From contig CANQJZ010000023.1 of NCBI GenBank assembly GCA_947624385.1, positions 1-38,965 on the forward strand: a DNA stretch of 38,965 bases, written 5' to 3'. The position numbers were made by a program, and so were the translations under genes. Origin of the DNA: an uncultured Oscillospiraceae bacterium. GTDB lineage: Bacteria; Bacillota; Clostridia; Oscillospirales; Oscillospiraceae. Under the pieces are notes generated by a model that saw only the letters and a list, made by a program, of their open reading frames with translations, searched no databases and was not told where the DNA came from. Positions 34,178 to 38,965 of this stretch are shown here, piece after piece (the first letter of the stretch is position 1; the number at the start of each line of letters is the position of its first letter).

Positions 34178-34213
34178 ATGAATACGGCATTTTGCATCAT
34201 CAACATACTATGA
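34178..34213 (+). CDS. Possible leaderless upstream peptide (MNTAFCIINIL)
   Basis: An 11-codon ORF begins at or next to the predicted transcription start and has no Shine-Dalgarno. Its stop overlaps the next gene's start as ATGA (34210-34213). The following gene also has no ribosome site, so re-initiation after this mini-ORF would explain its translation. Inference from layout only. Confidence 0.35.
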   Translation: MNTAFCIINIL

Positions 34214-34548
34214 AGCGGAAGACGGTTTTTTGGCTGGCGCTGTTCGCCGTACTGGCGGCGCTGGGCGCGGGAACATATTTGCTGCGGGGGGTTGCGGGCC
34301 GGCGGGCGGTGGTGTCCGTGGACGGAGAGCCGATGCGGACGGTGGACCTGACCGCCGCGGCGGTGCCGTATGAGTTCACGGTGGAGACGGATTATGGCCG
34401 CAACACCGTCCGGGTGAGCCAGGGCCGGATCGCCGTCGTGGACGCGGACTGCCCCAACCGGGACTGCGTGAAGCAGGGGACCATATCCGACGGGGCCATC
34501 CCCATCGTGTGTCTGCCCCACCACCTGGTCATCCAGATAGAAGATTGA
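34210..34548 (+). CDS. NusG domain II-containing membrane-anchored protein
   Basis: Protein of 112 residues: an N-terminal membrane segment (about 5-22), then a small beta-barrel-like domain (residues 35-112) of the NusG domain II family, with VDADCPNRDCVKQGTIS and PIVCLPHHLVIQI. The Cys pair and PHH are typical of this group. It is exposed outside the membrane. In Firmicutes it is regularly next to a Gx transporter gene, as here (8 bp downstream); its function is not established. ATG 34210 is chosen because the membrane segment starts there; a TTG at 34192 is the alternative. Confidence 0.85.
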   Translation: MKRKTVFWLALFAVLAALGAGTYLLRGVAGRRAVVSVDGEPMRTVDLTAAAVPYEFTVETDYGRNTVRVSQGRIAVVDADCPNRDCVKQGTISDGAIPIVCLPHHLVIQIED

Positions 34549-34556
34549 AGATCGAT

Positions 34557-35069
34557 ATGAACAGGACGCGAAAACTTGTGTTTATGGCCCTGCTGACGGC
34601 GGTGGAGCTGACCATATGGGTGCTGGAGGGGCAGATACCGCCGCCCATACCTGTGCCGGGGGTGAAGCTGGGCCTGGCCAGCGTGGTGACGCTGGCGGCG
34701 ATGGCCGTGCTGGGCCGCCGGGAGGCGGGGTGCATTTTGCTCCTGCGGGTCATATTGGGGTGCCTGTTTGCCGGAAGCTTTTCCGCCATTATCTTTTCCC
34801 TGGCGGGCGGGGTGTTGTCCTGGGCCGTGATGGCCTCGCTTATCGGGCTCTTCCCGGAAAAGCTTCTTTGGGTGGTGAGCGTATTCGGCGCCATCGGGCA
34901 CAACGCGGGCCAGCTTTTGGCGGCGGTGGCGGTGACGAAGACGCCGGGGCTGTTCTGGTACGGCCCGGCCCTGCTGACCTCCGCCATTGTCACCGGGGCG
35001 TTCACGGGCCTGGGGGCCATGTACCTGGTGCGGGCGCTGCGGAAATACCGGGAAAGACGCGGTTTTTAA
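34557..35069 (+). CDS. Gx transporter family / heptaprenyl diphosphate synthase component I-like membrane protein
   Basis: Protein of 170 residues with five or six membrane segments. It matches the family often labelled HepI or Gx transporter: PGVKLGLASVVTLAAMAVLG, LLRVILGCLFAGSF and FSLAGGVLSWAVM. The fold resembles ECF-type S components, so substrate uptake is likely, though the substrate is not known and the 'synthase' label is doubtful. ATG 34557 is the first residue of the usual N-terminus (MNRTRKLVF). Same transcript as the NusG-domain protein. Confidence 0.85.
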   Translation: MNRTRKLVFMALLTAVELTIWVLEGQIPPPIPVPGVKLGLASVVTLAAMAVLGRREAGCILLLRVILGCLFAGSFSAIIFSLAGGVLSWAVMASLIGLFPEKLLWVVSVFGAIGHNAGQLLAAVAVTKTPGLFWYGPALLTSAIVTGAFTGLGAMYLVRALRKYRERRGF

Positions 35070-35088
35070 CGTGGAAAGGAGAAAGAAC

Positions 35089-35892
35089 GTGACAGTGGAC
35101 AGAAAAGAACTGAAGCGCCAGGCCAGGGAGGCCATGCGCCTTGCGCGGCCAAACCCCTACTGGGTGGCGCTGCTGCTATTCGTGATAACCACCATATTGG
35201 GCGTGCTGGGCATGAGCCTGAGCGGGTCCCTGGCGGCCTACCGGACCATGATCTCCGCGGCCCTGGAGGGGGAGCTGGTCTATGTGCCCGCGGTGAGCCG
35301 TGCCGGCGGCCTGGGCCGGCTTTTGCAGATAGCGCTGGAGATCATGGGCATGGAGATGACCATGGGCTTCACCATCTACACCCTGCGGCTCTGGCGGCGG
35401 CAGGAGGCCGGCGCGGGCAATTTGTTCGACGGGTTCGGCATGTTCTTCCGGGCCCTGCTGATCCAGATCATCCCGGCGTTTTTGGCGTCCTTGTGGTCGC
35501 TGCTGTATGTCCTGCCGGTCTCAGTGATGGTGCTGCGCACGTTCAACGAACTGTGGCTGCTGTTTGGCCTGCCTCTGCTGATACCCATGCTGATGGCCAT
35601 GTACGCCTACCGGCTGGCCCCCTTTATCATGCTGGACAACCCGGGCCTTGGGTGCTTCAAGTGCGTGGCACTGAGCCGGGAGATGATGCGCGGCCACCGG
35701 TGGGAGCTTTTCAAGCTGGAAATGAGCTTTCTGGGCTGGGCGCTTTTGTGCGCGGTGATCCCCATCGCGGGGCTGCTGCTGGCCATATGGGTGTCGGCGT
35801 ATATGCAGGTGACCCTGGCCGGGTTTTACGAGGCGGCTGCCGGGCGGTACGCGTCCTATTATGCCCCGCCGGTGGACCAGTCGGAGGAATAA
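35089..35892 (+). CDS. DUF975 family membrane protein
   Basis: Protein of 267 residues with about six membrane segments. The start is typical of DUF975 proteins (TVDRKELKRQAREAMRL); later comes GCFKCVALSREMMRGHRWELFKLEMSFLGW, the family's best-conserved stretch. Function unknown. GTG 35089 is chosen because AAAGGAG precedes it at eight bases. It follows the Gx gene by 19 bp, so probably the last gene of that transcript; a hairpin follows its stop. Confidence 0.85.
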   Translation: MTVDRKELKRQAREAMRLARPNPYWVALLLFVITTILGVLGMSLSGSLAAYRTMISAALEGELVYVPAVSRAGGLGRLLQIALEIMGMEMTMGFTIYTLRLWRRQEAGAGNLFDGFGMFFRALLIQIIPAFLASLWSLLYVLPVSVMVLRTFNELWLLFGLPLLIPMLMAMYAYRLAPFIMLDNPGLGCFKCVALSREMMRGHRWELFKLEMSFLGWALLCAVIPIAGLLLAIWVSAYMQVTLAGFYEAAAGRYASYYAPPVDQSEE

Positions 35893-35900
35893 GGATAAAA

Positions 35901-35935
35901 GAAAAAGCAGCAGGACCGCGCCCCGCTGCTTTTTC
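35901..35935. terminator. Bidirectional terminator between DUF975 and RodA genes
   Basis: GAAAAAGCAGC/GCTGCTTTTTC stem with a 13-nt loop between two convergent genes. The A and T tracts allow termination in both directions. Confidence 0.85.
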
Positions 35936-35943
35936 GTGACAAG

Positions 35944-37104
35944 TCAGTATTCCAGGGAATAGGACCGGAACTGGGCCGGTTTTGGTCGGTATCGGATGCC
36001 GGAGACGATGCCCATGGCGGCGAACATGGTGAACAGCGACGAGCCGCCGTAGCTGAAAAAGGGCAGCGTCAGGCCGATGACCGGCGTCAGGCCCGTACAC
36101 ATGCCCACACTGTTGAAAAGCTGGAAGCAGACCATGGATGCCACGCCCAGACACACCAGCATGCCGAAGGTGCTGTGGCAGTGCAGCCCCACGTATACGC
36201 ACCGGACGATGATGGCCACCAGCAACAGTATCACCACGATGCAGCCGATCATGCCCATCTCCTCGCCGATGCAGGCGAAGATATAGTCCGCGTGCTTGCT
36301 CCGAAGGCCGCCCTCGGCGGTCTGGGTCTGGGTGCCCTGATAAAGCCCGGTGCCCCACAGCCGTCCGGAGGACAGCGCCAGCTTGGCCCGGGTGGGCTCC
36401 CAGCTGATGCCGTACCCGGAGGGGTCGATCTGGTCCTGGATGTAGGGCAGCAGGATACGGTTTTTCTGGTTGTCGCTGAACACGTAGTTCCACGCCAGGG
36501 GCACCGCCAGCGCCACGGCCGCGCCGCCGAACAGGAACCAGTACAGCTTTATCCCCGCCGCGAACACCATCACCACGAACACGAAGAAGAACACCAGCGC
36601 GTTGCCCAAATCGCTGGATATGACCATGTACAGCGCGAACAGCAGCATCAGGTGGCCCACCAGCTGGAACACGCTCAGCGGCGAGCTCAGGTTCCGGTAT
36701 TCCTTCAGGTATGTCAGGTGCTTGGCGGTCAGCACGATATAGATGACCTTCACCACCTCGGCCGGCTGGATGCCGATGCCGAGAAAGCGCAGCCACGCCC
36801 GGTTGCCGGTGTCGTCCTTATAGCCCAGGGGCGTCAGCAGCAGGGCGATGAGGCCGAACTCCGCCACCACCAGCAGCGGCCACTGGTCCGCGAACACGTC
36901 CGCGTCGATGAGGGTGAAGACGAAATACAGCGCCGAGCCGATGAGCAGCGCGAAGGTCTGCACGTAGATATAGGACCGGCCCATGGTTTTCGTGGCGCTG
37001 GATATGGCCACCAGGCCCATGACGGACGCGGCCAGGCACAGGAAAAACAGCAGCATATCCGCCCGCTTGAGAAAATCGCGGATATCGGAAAATTTCAGCT
37101 TCAC
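35944..37104 (-). CDS. rodA: Rod shape-determining protein RodA/FtsW (SEDS glycan polymerase)
   Basis: Membrane protein of 386 residues with ten segments. SEDS motifs include GNRAWLRFLGIGIQPAEVVKV, SSDLGNALVFFFVF, IGEEMGMIG and GLTLPFFSYGGSSLFT. It polymerises glycan strands from lipid II. GTG 37104 is preferred because GGAGGT stands seven bases before it; the longer in-frame reading to 37161 crosses the promoter. No FHA domain, unlike the other SEDS gene at 32061. No PBP gene is next to it. RodA against FtsW against SpoVE cannot be separated with certainty by eye. Confidence 0.9.
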   Translation of the reverse strand: MKLKFSDIRDFLKRADMLLFFLCLAASVMGLVAISSATKTMGRSYIYVQTFALLIGSALYFVFTLIDADVFADQWPLLVVAEFGLIALLLTPLGYKDDTGNRAWLRFLGIGIQPAEVVKVIYIVLTAKHLTYLKEYRNLSSPLSVFQLVGHLMLLFALYMVISSDLGNALVFFFVFVVMVFAAGIKLYWFLFGGAAVALAVPLAWNYVFSDNQKNRILLPYIQDQIDPSGYGISWEPTRAKLALSSGRLWGTGLYQGTQTQTAEGGLRSKHADYIFACIGEEMGMIGCIVVILLLVAIIVRCVYVGLHCHSTFGMLVCLGVASMVCFQLFNSVGMCTGLTPVIGLTLPFFSYGGSSLFTMFAAMGIVSGIRYRPKPAQFRSYSLEY

Positions 37105-37151
37105 GCTTTGACCTCCTTCCCCAAAGCGAGTGGGGACAGCACACAGCCAGG

Positions 37152-37180
37152 AGTATAACACAAAAGCGGGGCGGAGGCAA
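37152..37180 (-). promoter_or_regulatory. rodA promoter
   Basis: Minus-strand -35 TTGCCT (37180-37175) and -10 TATACT (37157-37152), spacer 17. Confidence 0.75.
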
Positions 37181-37216
37181 CGGCCCGCCCTTTAAGAAAT
37201 TGTTAAGGATCGGATC

Positions 37217-37918
37217 ATGGTCATGCAGGACAGAGAGAAAAATCCCCACGCCAACCACCGGGAACGTATGCGGGAGCGGTTCATGCGCTACGGCCTGGAC
37301 AGCTTTGAGGACCACAGCATTTTGGAGCTGCTGCTTTTTTACGCCCAGCCCCGCAAGGACACCAACGTGACCGCCCACCGTCTGCTGGAGGCGTTCGGCA
37401 GCCTGGAGGGGGTGTTCGAGGCCACGCCGGAAGCCCTGAAAACGGTGGAGGGCATCGGGGACAACGCGGCGGTGCTCATCCATCTGGTGCCCGAAGTCGC
37501 CCGCAGATACTTCATCGCCAAGGCAGGTCCCGGCACCATCCTGAACGACAGCGAGGCGGTGGGCCGGTATCTGCTGCCCCGGTTTTTGACCTTCCGGGAG
37601 GAGCGGATGTACATGGTGTGCATGGACGCCAAGCTGAAGGTGCTGGACTGCCGGGAGGTCGGCCGGGGCGGCACCATCTCCGTGGGCGTGAACATCCGGG
37701 GCATCGTGCAGCTGGCCCTGAGCCAGAACGCCACCTACGCCGTTCTGGCCCACAACCACACCAGCGGCCTGGCCATACCGTCCAAAGAGGACGTGACCGT
37801 CACCCTCCGGGTGCGCCAGGTGCTGGCGGAGGTGGGCGTGACGCTCACAGACCACATCGTCATCGGCGACGACGACTTCGTGTCCATGGCGGACAGCGGC
37901 TATCTGTCGGGCTTGTGA
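37217..37918 (+). CDS. radC: RadC family JAB-domain protein
   Basis: Protein of 233 residues. The N-terminal UPF0758 helical part has HRERMRERFMRYGLDSFEDH, with helix-hairpin-helix VEGIGDNAAVLIHLVPEVAR near 76-95. The C-terminal JAB/MPN metal domain (about 110-233) has HNHTSGLAIPSKED, the H-x-H and Asp ligands. The family is labelled DNA repair, but direct evidence for repair is weak; RadC-like genes are also common in mobile elements. Here it is a lone chromosomal copy divergent from rodA, often a conserved neighbourhood in Firmicutes (maf, mreB). AAGGATC precedes the start. Confidence 0.92.
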   Translation: MVMQDREKNPHANHRERMRERFMRYGLDSFEDHSILELLLFYAQPRKDTNVTAHRLLEAFGSLEGVFEATPEALKTVEGIGDNAAVLIHLVPEVARRYFIAKAGPGTILNDSEAVGRYLLPRFLTFREERMYMVCMDAKLKVLDCREVGRGGTISVGVNIRGIVQLALSQNATYAVLAHNHTSGLAIPSKEDVTVTLRVRQVLAEVGVTLTDHIVIGDDDFVSMADSGYLSGL

Positions 37919-38378
37919 CGGCGCGCATGCATTTGCATCGGCCGCTGCCGCAACGGCCGCGGGGGACAGTGAAAATTCCCGCGTTATGTTAAATATAAAA
38001 CTGAAACTATTTGTTGCTGGACGCGTTTGCAGAATTTGAAGAAATTTCCAAAACCCGCTTAACAATCGATGGCGCAAGGGCTGAAGGGCTGTTGAAATCC
38101 CTGTTGAAAATGTCGATAACACCCCGAATTAGAAATGAGTAAGGATTTATGTCAAGCAAATTTTGGCGGGCGGGCTGTGGAAAAAAGCGCGGAAAAAGGC
38201 GGTTTCCCGGGACATGGTGAACAGCCGTGCCGCAGGCCGACTTGAAAATTGACGTGGAAATGAATGGAAGAACATGTGCATTTTACCGGATATATTACAG
38301 ACCGTAATCGCGAAAGTGAAAGACGCCTTCGACGCGCTTTCATTTGAACGAAAAACACCCCCAGGCCGTGGATACGAC
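37919..38378. other. Gene-poor interval after radC
   Basis: About 460 bases with no supported gene. Possible minor hairpin CGGCCG/CGGCCG at 37938-37958 could end radC transcription. A+T-rich tracts lie at 37985-38160. A 57-codon ORF (38274-38447) runs into the promoter of the first cassette and is not trusted. A hairpin, CCCCAGG/CCTGGGG (38358-38384), borders the cassette. Confidence 0.5.
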
Positions 38379-38489
38379 CTGGGGATGTTGCGTTTTGTGA
38401 CAGTATATGCTATTCTGTTTGCGGTGCTTTGCACCGGGGCGCTGTAAGCGGCAGGCGGTTAGTCACACCTCTCAAAAGGGGGTGAGGCC
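38379..38489 (+). repeat. Direct-repeat cassette, copy 1 (promoter plus 5' leader)
   Basis: About 110 bp that match 38701-38814 almost base for base up to the small ORF start. Differences are a one-base change in a G run, a one-base difference in a hairpin loop (CGGTGC-TTT-GCACCG against a TTAT loop) and the bases just before the ATG. The hairpin lies right at the predicted RNA 5' end. Confidence 0.9.
38388..38416 (+). promoter_or_regulatory. Promoter of small-peptide gene 1
   Basis: -35 TTGCGT (38388-38393), spacer 17, -10 TATTCT (38411-38416) with an extended TGC just before it. It predicts a start near 38423, directly at the 5' hairpin. Confidence 0.72.
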
Positions 38490-38623
38490 ATGCGTATTAC
38501 ATTACATATCGGACCTTATCGGGTCACGATCATTGTTGTAAGAAGCAGAAACCGCCACCCTGCACGGTGACGGTTTCCATCTGAAATCCAAACTGTAAGG
38601 GCTAACCGCTTGTCACAGCGCCC
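38437..38623 (+). other. Long-range inverted repeat enclosing small-peptide gene 1
   Basis: GGGCGCTGT (38437-38445) pairs with ACAGCGCCC (38615-38623), and GCGGTTAG (38455-38462) with CTAACCGC (38602-38609). TTTTT follows at once (38624-38628). The sense RNA of about 205 nt can thus join its 5' leader to its 3' end, and the closing stem plus T-run would also serve as terminator. Confidence 0.65.
38490..38570 (+). CDS. Small peptide gene 1, candidate type I toxin
   Basis: A 26-residue ORF starting MRITLHIGPYRVTIIVV and ending in a basic tail with SRNRHPAR. GGGGGTGAGG lies just upstream. The second cassette encodes a related peptide; the two differ by in-frame 6-base and 3-base indels with mostly conservative changes, which argues for coding function. 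Alternating hydrophobic/polar residues suggest a beta-strand or surface-active peptide rather than the single helix of Fst or TxpA toxins. The stop codon lies within a hairpin (38548-38577). An antisense RNA is predicted across the 3' end. I know no named family with this sequence. Confidence 0.6.
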   Translation: MRITLHIGPYRVTIIVVRSRNRHPAR

Positions 38624-38630
38624 TTTTTGT
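38548..38630 (-). ncRNA. Predicted antisense RNA to small-peptide gene 1
   Basis: A start near 38630 is set by the minus-strand promoter at 38637-38666. The likely end is the hairpin GAAACCG..CACC/GGTG..CGGTTTC (38548-38577), followed on this strand by TGCTTCTT. The RNA of about 85-90 nt would be fully complementary to the last codons and 3' end of the sense RNA, as RatA and SR4 are to txpA and bsrG. Confidence 0.6.
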
Positions 38631-38636
38631 ATGCTC

Positions 38637-38666
38637 ATTATAGACCGAGTCGGGTTTGCATGTCAA
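38637..38666 (-). promoter_or_regulatory. Near-consensus promoter of the antisense RNA
   Basis: Minus-strand -35 TTGACA (38666-38661) and -10 TATAAT (38642-38637), both perfect consensus hexamers, spacer 18. There is no gene on this strand for it to serve. Confidence 0.85.
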
Positions 38667-38700
38667 GTCCTGCGCGGCCTTTTTTGCGCGTGGCTCCCGC

Positions 38701-38814
38701 CTGGGGGATGTTGCGTTTTGTGACAGTATATGCTATTCTGTTTGCGGTGCTTATGCACCGGGGCGCTGTAAGCGGCAGGCGGTTAGTCACACCTCTCAAA
38801 AGGGGGTGAGGCAT
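38701..38814 (+). repeat. Direct-repeat cassette, copy 2 (promoter plus 5' leader)
   Basis: Second copy of the 38379 cassette, 322 bp downstream in the same direction. -35 TTGCGT (38711-38716) and -10 TATTCT (38734-38739), spacer 17, with the same extended TGC and the same 5' hairpin (loop TTAT). Confidence 0.9.
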
Positions 38815-38965
38815 ATGCCTATTACGCTGACGTTACATATCGGAAGATATACGATAACGTTGACGATAAGAAGGACGAACCGCCACCGTGAACCGCGCCC
38901 CGTCAAGCAGACAGTGAAAAAGAATGAGTTTTCTCAGCCAGCAGGGAACTGCTGGCTGCTTTATG
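38815..38965 (+). CDS. Small peptide gene 2, related to gene 1 (open at window edge)
   Basis: ORF starting MPITLTLHIGRYTITLTIR and continuing through TNRHREPRP to the window edge (50 codons without a stop). It has the same GGGGGTGAGG ribosome site as gene 1. The first 24 residues align with gene 1. Beyond NRH the reading frame passes where gene 1 stops, apparently because of a small deletion in the hairpin, and runs into a terminator-like hairpin. It could be a longer variant or a decaying copy. Confidence 0.5.
   Translation, partial: MPITLTLHIGRYTITLTIRRTNRHREPRPVKQTVKKNEFSQPAGNCWLLY
38935..38958 (+). terminator. Terminator-like hairpin at the window edge
   Basis: Ten-bp perfect stem CAGCCAGCAG/CTGCTGGCTG with loop GGAA, followed by CTTTATG; the rest lies outside the window. 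Confidence 0.6.

Noticed and set aside
38090-38190. Origin-like region: TGTCGATAA and GCTGTGGAAAA resemble DnaA boxes
   Set aside because: Only one near-match and one poor match, no cluster, and no dnaA, dnaN or parB gene nearby.
38274-38447. 57-codon ORF ending in a hydrophobic MLRFVTVYAILFAVL stretch, a possible small membrane toxin
   Set aside because: The hydrophobic part is the translated promoter region of the repeat cassette. In the second copy a one-base indel changes the frame right after it, while the hairpin and promoter stay intact, so the DNA looks regulatory. No well-spaced ribosome site precedes the inner ATG. It remains the main alternative to the LHIG peptide.

Overview
The window is a GC-rich (roughly 60% or more) Firmicute chromosome segment, most likely from a gut member of the Oscillospiraceae/Oscillospirales. 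Pointers to this are the Shine-Dalgarno-rich starts, signal peptides of the type MKKLISLLLALVMVLS, a BspA-like surface protein, many small hairpin-rich intergenic repeats, and a flavodiiron/rubredoxin oxygen-defence locus. No 16S or other marker gene is present, so the family assignment is inference.

Positions 1-22,024 form a uronic-acid utilisation island. At the left edge is a CUT1-type sugar ABC importer on the minus strand (binding protein and two permeases, the second cut by the window edge). Next comes a PocR/AraC regulator. Then a long minus-strand unit reads dctP-dctQ-dctM (TRAP importer), uxuA, uxuB, a GntR/FCD regulator, a cupin, kduI and kduD. Diverging from it is a plus-strand operon: KDPG aldolase, KDG kinase, a HIT hydrolase, uxaC, an MFS transporter, uxaB and uxaA, ending at a strong terminator. 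Together these cover both branches of the Ashwell (isomerase) pathway. Glucuronate goes through fructuronate and mannonate, galacturonate through tagaturonate and altronate, and both reach KDG, KDPG, pyruvate and glyceraldehyde-3-phosphate. KduI and KduD add the entry for unsaturated uronates from pectin or glycosaminoglycans. A palindrome, CTNGYATRCNAG, lies at four promoters or leaders of the island and is proposed as the GntR operator.

Positions 22,036-28,730 hold cysK, a structured RNA leader with a terminator, a BspA-like leucine-rich-repeat surface protein with two Fn3-like repeats, a small rubredoxin missed by length-filtered ORF calling, a flavodiiron/flavin-reductase/rubredoxin fusion and a YdcF-like protein. 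Two copies of a MITE-like hairpin repeat flank the surface-protein gene.

Positions 28,723-37,918 hold an Uup-like ABC-F ATPase, a cell-wall pair (class B PBP and an FHA-FtsW/RodA fusion), a NusG-domain-II/Gx-transporter/DUF975 cluster, a second RodA/FtsW and RadC.

The last kilobase has no large gene but is the most novel part. Two direct-repeat cassettes carry an almost identical promoter and 5' leader, each followed by a tiny ORF encoding a related peptide (core xITxLHIGxY). Behind the first ORF, a near-consensus minus-strand promoter would drive an antisense RNA across its 3' end. The sense transcript can also close on itself by long-range 5'-3' pairing. This layout is that of a type I toxin-antitoxin module, with a peptide I cannot place in a described toxin family.
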